A stretch of DNA of 64,000 bases from the NCBI RefSeq assembly GCF_002298975.1, contig NZ_DBMV01000019.1, forward strand, positions 39,347 through 103,346. Reading direction: 5' to 3'. A model generated the notes under the pieces. The model had not been told where the DNA came from and did not search any database. It was given only the letters and a program-made list of their open reading frames with translations. This document shows positions 1-8,676 of the stretch, one piece after another; the stretch's first letter is position 1; each line of letters starts with the position of its first letter. This stretch comes from Ralstonia sp. UBA689. GTDB taxonomy: Bacteria > Pseudomonadota > Gammaproteobacteria > Burkholderiales > Burkholderiaceae. A program made the position numbers and the translations under genes.

Positions 1-28
1 GTAACGCGCCAAATAGGAATCTGCCAAC

Positions 29-736
29 ATGAACTGGACCGCGACCCGACCGATCCGAGTGATCGTGCTCGATGACCATGCGGTCGTCCGCCACGGACTG
101 GCCGCGCGCCTGAAGCAGGAGGCCGACATTGAGGTCACCGGCCTGTTCGCGTCGGGGCGGGAGGTGGTGCAGGCGCTCAAGACCAACACCATCGAGGTGG
201 ATGTCCTGCTGATGGATTACTCGCTGGGCCCCTCCGAGATCGATGGGCTCAACCTGATCCGCCTGATCCGTGTGCGCTATCCGGAATTGAAGATCCTGGT
301 GGTTTCCGCGCATCACAACAAGGCGACGGTCGGGCTGGTCATGCATGCCGGTGCGCGCGGGTTTGTCGGCAAGGAAGAAGAGCTGTCGGAAATGGTGCGG
401 GCCATCCGCACCGTGGCCGCGGGCAACAAGCGCCTGAATGCCACGTTGGCCGTCGAGATGGAGCACGATGCGCACGCCGAGGCCGAGGCCCCGATCGAGA
501 CCCAGGCCCCCGACGGCGCCGAGCTCTCCGACTTGGTCGACCGCCCGCAACTGAGCCCGCGCGAGCGCGAAGTGCTGCGCTGCTGCCTGGACGGCATGTC
601 CGTCAGCGACATTGCCGAGAAGTTCGCGCGCAGCATCAAGACCATCAGCTCGCAGAAGCAGTCTGCCTACCGCAAGCTGGGCATCCGCTCAGATACCGAG
701 CTGTTCAAGATCAAGCACGAACTGGAGGGGCTGTAA
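29..736 (+). CDS. LuxR/NarL-family two-component response regulator
   Basis: This is a cytoplasmic DNA-binding regulator of 235 aa. Residues about 8-130 form a receiver domain with the acidic pair D15/D16 and the likely phosphoacceptor D63 in a VLLMDYSLG context. An acidic Ala/Glu/Pro-rich linker (about 150-172) leads to a LuxR helix-turn-helix at about 175-230, opening with LSPREREVL. An AGGAA ribosome-binding sequence lies about 8 nt before the ATG. The overall plan resembles BvgA/RcsB/NarL-type regulators. No partner histidine kinase is in the window, so the signal is unknown; a kinase could lie to the left of base 1. Family assignment is secure, target genes are not. Confidence 0.93.
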   Translation: MNWTATRPIRVIVLDDHAVVRHGLAARLKQEADIEVTGLFASGREVVQALKTNTIEVDVLLMDYSLGPSEIDGLNLIRLIRVRYPELKILVVSAHHNKATVGLVMHAGARGFVGKEEELSEMVRAIRTVAAGNKRLNATLAVEMEHDAHAEAEAPIETQAPDGAELSDLVDRPQLSPREREVLRCCLDGMSVSDIAEKFARSIKTISSQKQSAYRKLGIRSDTELFKIKHELEGL

Positions 737-866
737 GCCTCGGGCAGCGTCTCGCACGCTGCCTGGACTGCTGGCTGCGCTTGATTACCGAGCGGCACCG
801 CCGGCGCGACATCCTGCGCGCCGATAGCACCATCGGCCACTGCCCCGCGTGTAACGCCCGAGCTGA

Positions 867-1364
867 TCAGGCGTTGTGCAGCACGCGCAGGAGCAGGTTC
901 TCCAACTGCTTGACCTCGGCATGCGAGAACCCGCGCAGCAGGTGGTTCAGCACGTCGATGATCAGCGGCCGGATCTCCGGATACAGCGCGCGGCCCTGGT
1001 CGGTGAGCGTGACCACCACCGAGCGGCGGTCCGCATCGCTGGGCGCGCGCTTGACGATGTTCTTCTTCTCCAGCCGGTCGATCAGCCGCGTCATTGCGCC
1101 CGGATCGTAGTTCAGCAGGCGAGAGAGCTCGGCCGGCGTGCTGGCCAGGTCTTCGGCCAGGTAGACGACCACCGTCCACTGCGCGGCGGTCAGGTCCAAC
1201 GATGCCAAGGCACTGTCGATCTGCGTCACCAGCGCATGCCGGGCCCGATGCAGGAGCCGGCCGATGTTGGTGTCGCGATCCATTGTGTCGAGCTGATACG
1301 CCCCCTCGCCACTGCCGTTGCTTGCAGCGACCGCGCCGGGCGGTGTTTGTACGTCGATTGTCAT
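867..1364 (-). CDS. MarR-family transcriptional regulator
   Basis: This 165-aa winged-helix regulator would act as a dimer repressing nearby or efflux/catabolic genes. It has the MarR core: helices containing LTAAQWTVVVYL, the recognition region SRLLNYDPGAMTRLIDRLEKK and a wing with DRRSVVVTLTDQG. The start chosen begins MTIDVQTPP because GGGGAG lies 8 nt upstream. A longer reading from 1448 exists but lacks a good ribosome-binding site and family-like sequence. It is divergent from the short-chain dehydrogenase at 1637, which makes that gene the most likely target. The ligand cannot be deduced. Confidence 0.92.
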   Translation of the reverse strand: MTIDVQTPPGAVAASNGSGEGAYQLDTMDRDTNIGRLLHRARHALVTQIDSALASLDLTAAQWTVVVYLAEDLASTPAELSRLLNYDPGAMTRLIDRLEKKNIVKRAPSDADRRSVVVTLTDQGRALYPEIRPLIIDVLNHLLRGFSHAEVKQLENLLLRVLHNA

Positions 1365-1559
1365 GGTGGTGCTCCCCGTTCTGCCGGTGATCCGGCTTGT
1401 AAGGCGCGCCATGCGTCCCCGATAACGCGAGCGAGCTTCATTGCACACTAATCGTCGCTTGCCCAGGCCGTCAAGCCGGGGTCGACACCGACGCCGATCG
1501 TCAAATCACGTTGGAAATCGCTGCAAAACGATTGCGCCCCCAAGAGGCGGGGCGGTTCG

Positions 1560-1569
1560 TATCATGATA
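1560..1569. promoter_or_regulatory. palindrome in MarR/SDR divergent promoter region
   Basis: A perfect 10-bp palindrome, TATCATGATA, sits in the 272-bp space between the divergent MarR and dehydrogenase genes. MarR dimers typically bind short palindromes of this kind, so it is a reasonable operator candidate. The assignment is inferred from position and symmetry only. Confidence 0.35.
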
Positions 1570-1636
1570 GAAACGCCAGTGCCACGCGATGTGGCGCATC
1601 GTACGCGTTCTCCCCCATATTCCTTTTTCGACTGCC

Positions 1637-2425
1637 ATGAACCTCAACCTTCAGAACAAGCTTGCCCTCGTGACCGGCTCTACCAAGGGTATCGGCCATG
1701 CCATTGCTGTAACACTGGCCGCTGAAGGCGCCCGTGTCATCGTCAACGGCCGCACCGAGGCCTCGGTGGCTGATGCCATCGCGCGCCTGCGGGCCGCCGT
1801 GCCCAATGCCCAGGTCGAAGCCTTTGCCGGAGACTTGTCCGATCCGGCGCAGGCCGCGGCGCTGTCTGCACGCTTTCCCAAGGTCGACGTGCTCGTCAAC
1901 AACCTCGGCATCTTCGACCCCAAGCCGTTCGAAGCCATCGACGACGCCGAATGGCTGCGCTTCTTCAACGTGAACGTGATGAGCGGCGTGCGTCTGTCGC
2001 GCGCATACCTCCCCGCCATGCGCGCGCAGAACTGGGGCCGCATCGTGTTCATCAGCAGCGAGAGCGGCGTGCAGATTCCGGCCGAGATGATCCACTACGG
2101 CGTGACCAAGACGGCGCTGCTGGGCCTCTCGCGCGGCTTGGCTGAGCTGTGCGCCGGTACCGCCGTCACGGTGAATGCCGTGCTGCCGGGGCCGACGCGC
2201 TCGGAGGGCGTGGACGAATTCGTGGACAAGCTCTCGGGCGGCCAGAGCTTCGAGGCTTTCGAGAAGACCTTCTTCGAGACCGCCCGGCCCACCTCGCTCA
2301 TCAAGCGCTTTGCCACGCCGCAGGAGGTGGCCAATCTGGTCGCCTATGTGGCCAGCCCGCTGTCGGCAGCCACCACGGGGGCTGCGCTGCGTGTGGATGG
2401 CGGGGTGGTGAAGTCGGCGTTCTAG
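1637..2425 (+). CDS. SDR-family NAD(P)-dependent oxidoreductase
   Basis: This is a 262-aa classical short-chain dehydrogenase, cytoplasmic, probably NADP(H) or NAD(H)-dependent. The cofactor motif TGSTKGIG is at residues 13-20, followed by a VNNLG motif near residue 88. The catalytic Ser, Tyr and Lys are near 140, 154 and 158 (SSESG, then YGVTK). The C-terminus carries the usual substrate-loop region and GAALRVDGG. The length is normal for the family. The start at MNLNLQNK puts the Rossmann fold at the N-terminus as expected. Substrate is not predictable. It faces the MarR gene across a shared promoter region and is probably under that regulator. Confidence 0.92.
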   Translation: MNLNLQNKLALVTGSTKGIGHAIAVTLAAEGARVIVNGRTEASVADAIARLRAAVPNAQVEAFAGDLSDPAQAAALSARFPKVDVLVNNLGIFDPKPFEAIDDAEWLRFFNVNVMSGVRLSRAYLPAMRAQNWGRIVFISSESGVQIPAEMIHYGVTKTALLGLSRGLAELCAGTAVTVNAVLPGPTRSEGVDEFVDKLSGGQSFEAFEKTFFETARPTSLIKRFATPQEVANLVAYVASPLSAATTGAALRVDGGVVKSAF

Positions 2426-2654
2426 GCCGCGTTCTGGGTTGACTCCCGCGCTGCCGACCCGGGCCGTCGGCCCTGACGTGCGCTCCATTCCGCCGCGCCG
2501 GCGCGGGCCGTACGCTGGCCTTGTCGCTGGCGCATGCCGGCGGGACAAGCCGGCAGCGCGTCTGTTCGCCCATGTTACAGACCGGCCAGACCGAGCGTGT
2601 CCCTGCCCGTGCGTTGGCGGCATTCCCATTGCCAATCCAATCGGAGCGATCGCC

Positions 2655-2888
2655 ATGCCCACTTGCAGCGTCTACGGACACAACCCCAGCAACGGCCCCG
2701 GCCAGCTTGCCGCCCAGGCCGCATTGACCCAAGCCCAGACCGACCACCCCGGCTGGGCTGTGACGCTTCAGTACGACGCGTCGACCACCACGGCCAAATA
2801 CACCTCGGCCACCGCCACGGCCGACGAACTGGAGACCTACTTTACGCAGCGCTTCCCGCAGTCGAGCTACCACGTCGTCGGCGCTTGA
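2655..2888 (+). CDS. small hypothetical protein (77 aa)
   Basis: This is a 77-aa reading frame starting MPTCSVYGHNPSNG and ending SSYHVVGA. It is rich in Thr, Ala and Gln, with alternating polar/hydrophobic segments (WAVTLQYD, TTAKYTSAT) suggesting beta-strands followed by a helix (TADELETYFTQRFP). There is no signal peptide or membrane segment and no family was recognised. The composition is less Arg-rich than shadow frames, and the codon third positions are GC-rich, which supports real coding. It lies alone upstream of the PelA-like gene, with 103 nt between, and could be co-transcribed with it. Confidence 0.6.
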   Translation: MPTCSVYGHNPSNGPGQLAAQAALTQAQTDHPGWAVTLQYDASTTTAKYTSATATADELETYFTQRFPQSSYHVVGA

Positions 2889-2991
2889 GTGGGGGAGGAC
2901 CTGCCGGCATCACCTTTCCTCCTGCAACAAACGTTGCAATTGGGCGCCAGCTCGACACAATGCAGTCTTGGATGACTCCTCGAGGATCAGG

Positions 2992-5760
2992 ATGCACGAC
3001 AGGCAGGCGGTGGGAAGCAATCGGCAGTGGCGTTGGACAGCGTGGCTGGGCGCCGCCGCGCTGGCCTTGGTGGGCACCTTCACCCACGCGCAGCCTGTCA
3101 CCACCGCCCCCGACCCGCAGATCGCCTTCTACTACGGCCGTGATGTGCCGGTGCCCGAGCTGCAGGCGTTCGACTGGGTCGTGCTGGACCCGGCCGTCGC
3201 CGGTACCTTCGACGCGAAGCAGCCGTCACCCACGCTGTGGCTCGCGCGGGTGGACCTGACGCAGCAGGTCGATGCGATGCGCGGCGGGAACTGGCCTGCC
3301 GGGGTGATCGACCAGGTGTTTGCGCCGTTGCTGGCGAAGGGGTATCAGGGTTTCCTGCTCGACGGGCTCGACACACTGCAACGCACGGCACCCGACACGG
3401 CGGCCGCTGCCGCCTCAGCCGATTCCGTGGTCGCACTGGTGCAGGCGCTGCAGGCGCGCGCACCGCAGGCCAAGCTGCTGGCCGGCGGCACTGCCTGGCT
3501 CGACCGGCTCTCTCCGCAACTGGCCGGCGTGGTTACGCCGGGCCTCGTGCGCGAACGTGCCGCTGGCAGCGACAGCCTGCAGGACGTGACCGACGCCGAC
3601 CGCGCCGCGCGCATCGCCACACTGCGCAGCATCGGCGCGCAATACCACCTGCCCGCCGTTGCGCTGGACTACTGCGCCAGCTACAACCGTACCTGCCTGC
3701 GCGACACCGCCAACGTAGCGCGCGCCGCCGGCGTCACCAGCTACGCCACCACGCCCGGCGCGGATTTCATCGGCATCGGCCGCCTGGAGGTGATGCCGCG
3801 CCGCGTGCTGCTGGTCGAGCCGAAGCAGCCCGGCACCAGCGCCAACACCGCGCCGTCGGTGCTGTACCTGTCCATGCCGATCAACTACCTCGGCTACCGC
3901 ACGGAATTTGCCGACGCCTACCAGCCGCTGCCCAACGTCACGCCAGACCGCTATGCCGGTGTCGTCACGTGGTTCGATGCCAATGCGCCGCGCCCGGCGG
4001 TCTGGGCCGCGTGGCTCAAGCGCACCGTGGGTGCCGGCGTGCGCGTGGCGATGTTCAACCAGTTCGGCATGAGCATGGATGCATCGATGGCGCATACGCT
4101 CGGCCTGAAGCCTGTTCCGGGCACGCCCTCCGGGCCGCTGTCGATCGTCTCGCGTGATCCGATGATCGGCTTCGAGCTGCAGCCGCATCCCGACCGGCGC
4201 ACCGCCGTGGGCGTGCAGGTGGACCCGAACGTGGCGGGCGCGCAGTCGCTGCTGCGGCTGTCGGCCGGCAGTTACACCTACGACGCCGCGGCCATCACGC
4301 CGTGGGGCGGCTACGTGCTGCAGCCGTTCGGCGTGTTTCGCATGCCCGACGTGGATCAGGCGCGCTGGGTGATCCAGCCGCTGGACTTTCTGCGCCGCGC
4401 GCTGGCGCTGCCCGCCATGCCGGTGCCCGACACCACCACCGAGAACGGCCGCCGCCTGATGACGGTGCATATCGACGGCGACGGTTTTGCCTCGCGCACC
4501 GAATTCCCGCCCGGCGAGTTCTCCGGCCAGGCACTGCTGCGCGAGATCTTCGAGCGCTACAAGGTGCCAACCACCGTGTCGATCATCGAAGGCGAGGTGG
4601 CGGCCGACGGCATGTACCCCAAGCTCACGCCGCAACTGGAGCCGATCGCGCGCAACATCTTCGCGCTGCCCTATGTGGAGCTGGCCAGCCATACGTTCTC
4701 GCACCCGTTCGATTGGCTGCGCACCACCAAGCCGCCCGAGCCGCCGTACGTGGCAGACGGCGAGGGGGGCGCCTTCGCGCTGAACATTCCCAACTACCGC
4801 TTCAGCTTCGATCGCGAGATCGCCGGCTCCATCGACTACATCAACACCAGGCTGGCGCCCGCAGGCAAACGCGTGAAGGTGCTGCTGTGGAGCGGCAACG
4901 GCCAGGTGCCGCCGATTGCCGTGCAGAAGACCAACGAGGCCGGCGTGCTCAACATGAACGGCGGCGATACGTACATCACGCGCTCCAACCCGAGCTGGAC
5001 GGCCGTGGCGCCGCTGGGCGCGGACAAGGGCGACGGCCTGTTCCAGGTGTTCGCGCCCGAGCAGAACGAGAACATCTACACCCACCTCTGGCACGGCCCG
5101 TACTACGGTTTCTCGCGCGCCATCGAAACGTTCGAGCTGACCGACAAGCCGTATCGTTTCAAGCCGATCGGCATCTACTACCACACGTATTCGGGCACCA
5201 AGCTCGCTTCACTCTCCGCGCTGCGGCAGGTGTATGACTGGGCGCTGACGCAGCCCGTTATGCCGATCTACGCGTCGGACTACATCCGCAAGGTGCTCGA
5301 TTTCCGCGCTTACGCCGTGGCCCGCGACGGCGACGCCTGGGTCGTGCGTGGCGCGGGCGACCTGCGCACCGTGCGCTGGACGGGCGCCGGCGTGCCGCGC
5401 CTGGCCGATGCGCGTGATGTGGCGGGTTACCTGGCTGGCCCTGGCGGTACCTACATCCACCTGGCCAGCGGCTCGGCGCGCTTCACGCTGGACGGCGCCC
5501 AGCAGGCGCTGCCCTACGTGCGCGAGGCCAGCGGCCGGCTGTCGAACTGGCGGCGTGGCGCCGATGGCCGCTCGCTATCAGTGGAGGTGGCCGGCTACAC
5601 GAGACCGTTCATCCGCTTTGCCAACGCAGGCGGTTGCCGAGCCACCGTCGACGGCCGCGAAGTGGGTGGCGCGCACGGTGCCGACTGGCGCATTGACCTG
5701 GGCGCGGGCAACCCCGCCAAGCCGGTGCCGCAGCGGGTGGAGTTGCGTTGCGGTGGCTGA
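2992..5760 (+). CDS. PelA-like bifunctional glycoside hydrolase (GH114) / polysaccharide deacetylase
   Basis: This 922-aa exported protein resembles PelA, the periplasmic enzyme that deacetylates and hydrolyses the cationic Pel exopolysaccharide. A signal peptide (WTAWLGAAALALVGTFTHA) covers about residues 15-35. A GH114-like TIM-barrel region follows, with the GFLLDGLD loop near 120. The middle and C-terminal part holds a deacetylase-like domain with HIDGDGF near 493 and SHTFSHPFDW near 566, which match the Asp and His-x3-His metal ligands of the PelA/CE4 type. Length is close to Pseudomonas PelA (948 aa). The start at MHDRQ gives a compact signal peptide; an in-frame upstream start at 2968 is possible. 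No pelB-G genes follow, so its substrate in this organism is inferred only. Confidence 0.85.
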   Translation: MHDRQAVGSNRQWRWTAWLGAAALALVGTFTHAQPVTTAPDPQIAFYYGRDVPVPELQAFDWVVLDPAVAGTFDAKQPSPTLWLARVDLTQQVDAMRGGNWPAGVIDQVFAPLLAKGYQGFLLDGLDTLQRTAPDTAAAAASADSVVALVQALQARAPQAKLLAGGTAWLDRLSPQLAGVVTPGLVRERAAGSDSLQDVTDADRAARIATLRSIGAQYHLPAVALDYCASYNRTCLRDTANVARAAGVTSYATTPGADFIGIGRLEVMPRRVLLVEPKQPGTSANTAPSVLYLSMPINYLGYRTEFADAYQPLPNVTPDRYAGVVTWFDANAPRPAVWAAWLKRTVGAGVRVAMFNQFGMSMDASMAHTLGLKPVPGTPSGPLSIVSRDPMIGFELQPHPDRRTAVGVQVDPNVAGAQSLLRLSAGSYTYDAAAITPWGGYVLQPFGVFRMPDVDQARWVIQPLDFLRRALALPAMPVPDTTTENGRRLMTVHIDGDGFASRTEFPPGEFSGQALLREIFERYKVPTTVSIIEGEVAADGMYPKLTPQLEPIARNIFALPYVELASHTFSHPFDWLRTTKPPEPPYVADGEGGAFALNIPNYRFSFDREIAGSIDYINTRLAPAGKRVKVLLWSGNGQVPPIAVQKTNEAGVLNMNGGDTYITRSNPSWTAVAPLGADKGDGLFQVFAPEQNENIYTHLWHGPYYGFSRAIETFELTDKPYRFKPIGIYYHTYSGTKLASLSALRQVYDWALTQPVMPIYASDYIRKVLDFRAYAVARDGDAWVVRGAGDLRTVRWTGAGVPRLADARDVAGYLAGPGGTYIHLASGSARFTLDGAQQALPYVREASGRLSNWRRGADGRSLSVEVAGYTRPFIRFANAGGCRATVDGREVGGAHGADWRIDLGAGNPAKPVPQRVELRCGG

Positions 5761-5776
5761 ACCAGAGTGGGTTGCC

Positions 5777-6310
5777 CTAAGGTAGCGGCGCGAACGTGTG
5801 GTCGTGCAGCGCGCGGTCGCCGCGCTTGAGTTCGCGCTGCAGCTCGCCGTGCGGGCCGATGTCGCGGATGCCCTCCCGCACGCGGGCCACACCCTCGTTC
5901 ACCAGATCGCCCCGGTGTACCACCGTGCCGATGGCGGCTAGGTTGAGCCCTGCCCAGTACGTCAGGTTGTTGTGCAGACTGTTGATCTCCTGCGTATCGC
6001 GCGTGGCGACGGCGATGCGCGTGAGCCAGTGCGTGATGGTGGCGGTGCGCGCTGCATCCGGATGGCCGAGCTTCTGCGCGCGCATGAACACCAGCGCGAA
6101 ATCCGTTCCTGCCCACGAGCGTTCGTAGTGGCGCTGGTAGCCCCGGATCGGGCCCATCAGCGCGTCGGCCTGTGCCCGGCCGTCGAGCAGGTCGAGCGTG
6201 CAGGCCCAGTCGCCGGCTTCGGCAGCCTTGGTGAGCTTGTCGATGTAGGCGCCATCGGCTTGACGGCTTGCTGGTAGCCAGCGGGGTCGTCGTAAAAGCC
6301 GGGCGGGCGG
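5777..6310 (-). pseudogene. alginate lyase family remnant, frameshifted and truncated
   Basis: The minus strand encodes a segment recognisably like AlgL-type alginate lyases: a WACTLDLL...ADALM stretch, NNLTYWAGLNLAA, then GELQRELKRGDRALHDHT. These match the order CTLNWL...ADALM, NNHSYWAAW and NELKRQQRAL in AlgL. The N-terminal part (GFYDDPAGYQQAVK, 6255-6300) is in a different frame from the rest, so a frameshift lies near 6255-6266. The segment has no signal peptide and stops after HTFAPLP, far short of the roughly 360 residues expected. Its 5' side is lost where the ferritin-like gene ends. It is best read as a decaying gene fragment. Confidence 0.75.
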
Positions 6311-6314
6311 GGCG

Positions 6315-7169
6315 CTAGTGCAGCATCACGCGTCGCACCAGCGCCACCAGCGGTGGCCGGATCGAGCGCTCGATCCCCGGGCGCAGGCGCAGCGGCTTGA
6401 GCAGCATCTTGGCTGCCATGTCGAGCGGCAGGTACGAGCGCACCAGCGCGCTGACGCGCGAGTTGAGCGCGCGCACATCGTCCTCGGGAACGTCTTCCCG
6501 GTCGCGCTCGATGCGCAGCACGTTGCGCAGGGCGATCATCGAGTCTTCATTCTTGATTTCGCGCAGGCGCGAGGCGAGCGCCTTGAGCACGCGCGCGCGG
6601 CCCACGCCCTCGTGCGCATTGCACTCGTTGAAGAAGCGAAGAAAGTGCTTGTAGTGGCGAACCTCGTCGGCCGAGATGCGGCTGGCAAGATCGCGCAGCA
6701 CGGGCTCGTCGGCATCGGCGGCGGCCTGGGCGATGGCGCGGTAGAAGGTGGCGGTGCCCATTTCGACCACGCAGCGCGCGACCATTTCCAGCGCCTGGGT
6801 CGGCTCGAACTGTTCAATCGAACAGGTGACGGAGTATTCGTCGAAGAAGCGGGTGTAGCCGCGCTCCCAGTCGAACTCGGGCCAGACGGTCTCGACATAG
6901 CGGCGCAGCGCGCGGCCGTGCTGCAGCTCTTCGCGCTCCCAGTGGTGGATCAGCCAATGGGCGGCTTCCGGGCGGTCGGCGTAGTACTGGGCGAGGTTGC
7001 TGGCGTAGAGGTCGGAGCCGCTCTCAATAAACGAAGCGCTGGCTACGAGATAGAACAGCGTGCGGTTTTCGCGCACGCATGCCACGTCGATGCTGCCGTA
7101 GGCGATTTCGTGCATCGACCACGGCAGTTGTTCGGGAGCGGGAGATGTTTCCTGATGAACCTGTGACAC
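6315..7169 (-). CDS. ferritin-like domain protein
   Basis: This is a 284-aa, all-helical cytoplasmic protein. Two iron-ligand-style motifs are visible: EREELQHGRAL in the first half and SADEVRHYKHF in the second, with intervening Glu-rich helices (VVEMGTATFYRA). This is the di-iron four-helix bundle arrangement. The C-terminus is basic and hydrophobic (LLKPLRLRPGIERSIRPP), as in other long ferritin-like proteins of unknown role. A GTG start at 7169 is chosen because GGAGGA lies 7 nt upstream; an ATG at 7217 would put a strong inverted repeat inside the coding region. It follows the MFS gene on the same strand with its own spacer of about 140 nt. Function (iron storage, oxygenase or desaturase-like) is not resolved. 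Confidence 0.82.
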   Translation of the reverse strand: MSQVHQETSPAPEQLPWSMHEIAYGSIDVACVRENRTLFYLVASASFIESGSDLYASNLAQYYADRPEAAHWLIHHWEREELQHGRALRRYVETVWPEFDWERGYTRFFDEYSVTCSIEQFEPTQALEMVARCVVEMGTATFYRAIAQAAADADEPVLRDLASRISADEVRHYKHFLRFFNECNAHEGVGRARVLKALASRLREIKNEDSMIALRNVLRIERDREDVPEDDVRALNSRVSALVRSYLPLDMAAKMLLKPLRLRPGIERSIRPPLVALVRRVMLH

Positions 7170-7214
7170 AGTGCGTCCTCCGCTGGCAACGCCGCAAGAA
7201 ACGGGCCGCCTTAA

Positions 7215-7246
7215 CATGAGAATGAAACATCACGTCTCATGTTTCA
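7215..7246. promoter_or_regulatory. nested inverted repeats, candidate operator
   Basis: Upstream of the ferritin-like gene, TGAAACAT (7223-7230) and ATGTTTCA (7239-7246) form a perfect 8-bp inverted repeat with an 8-nt spacer. CATGAGA (7215-7221) and TCTCATG (7235-7241) form a second, overlapping one. The local sequence is more AT-rich than the surroundings. A dimeric repressor site is the simplest reading; which protein binds is unknown. Confidence 0.45.
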
Positions 7247-7310
7247 AGACACATTTGCGTCAATAAAGGTTCCTATAAGCAATCTTCTGCGTACAAAAGT
7301 GGCGCAAAGG

Positions 7311-8570
7311 CTATGGCGATTGCGTCACTCCGGTGTCTTGCGCGCTGGCGGGTAGCGGGCGCGCCTGCGCATGCCGCAGGCCGTAGCTGAATACCATGAG
7401 CGCGACGAGCGCCGCTGCCACCATCGCCCATTCGACCGCCGCATAGCCGCCGCTGGCCTTCCACAGCAGGGCGCTCAGCCATGGGGCGCTGGCCTGGGCC
7501 AGCAGCACGGGCGTCATCATCAGGCCATTGAGCGTGGCGTAGTGGCTGCGCGAAACGAGTTCCGGCATGGCGATCGCACGCACCATGGTGTTGATGCCGT
7601 TGGCGGCACCGTAGACGAGTGCGAACACGATCAGCAGCGGCCCGCTGGAGAGCGCCAGCAACACGAGCGCCAGCGCCATCGCCACGTAAGTGGCCGGGGC
7701 GATGCGCACCGGGTGCGCCAGCCGGAAGCGCATCATCGCCAGCCGCCCGAGCACTTGGGCCGGGCCGATGAGCGCGGCGATCAGCAACAGGCGGCCGGTG
7801 GGCACGCCTTTCTCGGTCAGCAGCGGAATCAGGTGCGCGCCCAGCACCGTGTTGACGAGGCTGACGGCCACGAATGCTACGACCACCGCCCAGAACACCG
7901 GCATGCGCAGCGCCGTGCGCCATGCGGAAGGCTGTACCGGCGCCGCCGGATCGATCGCATCCGCCGGCGCATATGCGGGCGGCCGCACGCGCAGCCGTGC
8001 GTGGATCGGCAGGCAGATCAGCACATGCGCCAGCGCAAACACGTGCAGCGTATGCCGCCAGCCGATGTGCTCCACGCCCCAATGCGCCAGCGGAATGCAG
8101 ATCGTGCTGGAGAAGCCGGCGATCAGCGTCAGGCCGATGATGGGGCGCTGGTACGCATCGCCAAACGCCTGACGCAGCACGACGAAGGCGGGGTCGTAGA
8201 GCGTGGTCGACATGGCCATGCCCATCGGCAGCCAGAGCAGCAGGAAGGCCGTCTCGCCCGTTTTGCCGCCCACGAGCGACCACGCCAGGAGGCTGCCCGC
8301 CGCCAGCACCGTACCCGCGCTCATCACGCGCCGCGCCGGCCATCGGTCCAGCGCGCGCCCCACCCAGAACGAGCACAGCGCCCACACCAGCAGCCCCAGC
8401 GAGAACCCGCCAGCCAGGAACGGCCGCGCCCAGCCGAGCGTGTCGTGCATCGGCGCAAGAAACACCGTGAAGGTGAAGTACAGCGTGCCCCACGAGACCG
8501 TTTGCGCAAGGCCGAGCAGCAATACAAGGCGCCGGCCTGCGGGCGAGCCCGGCGAGAGCATGGGGGTCAT
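7311..8570 (-). CDS. MFS transporter
   Basis: This 419-aa inner-membrane protein has about twelve hydrophobic helices in two halves of six. The loop between helices 2 and 3 carries WVGRALDRWPARRVM, the major-facilitator signature region. The central cytoplasmic loop is about residues 190-210 (rich in Ala, Pro and Asp). The substrate cannot be told. Genes on both sides run in the same direction, with the Crp/Fnr-type regulator 106 nt upstream and the ferritin-like gene about 140 nt downstream, so partial co-transcription is plausible. Confidence 0.9.
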   Translation of the reverse strand: MTPMLSPGSPAGRRLVLLLGLAQTVSWGTLYFTFTVFLAPMHDTLGWARPFLAGGFSLGLLVWALCSFWVGRALDRWPARRVMSAGTVLAAGSLLAWSLVGGKTGETAFLLLWLPMGMAMSTTLYDPAFVVLRQAFGDAYQRPIIGLTLIAGFSSTICIPLAHWGVEHIGWRHTLHVFALAHVLICLPIHARLRVRPPAYAPADAIDPAAPVQPSAWRTALRMPVFWAVVVAFVAVSLVNTVLGAHLIPLLTEKGVPTGRLLLIAALIGPAQVLGRLAMMRFRLAHPVRIAPATYVAMALALVLLALSSGPLLIVFALVYGAANGINTMVRAIAMPELVSRSHYATLNGLMMTPVLLAQASAPWLSALLWKASGGYAAVEWAMVAAALVALMVFSYGLRHAQARPLPASAQDTGVTQSP

Positions 8571-8676
8571 GGAGACGGAGATGGGGATGGCGGCGACGGG
8601 CGGGAAGATCCGCGCGAAGTGCCGACCATTCTAGCGACGCAGGCCAAGGCGCGCGTGCCTCGTCAGCAGCGCATGC

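Noticed and set aside
3415..5184. 589-codon frame opposite the PelA-like gene
   Set aside because: Mirror frame of a real gene, rich in His, Arg, Gly and Val, without motifs.
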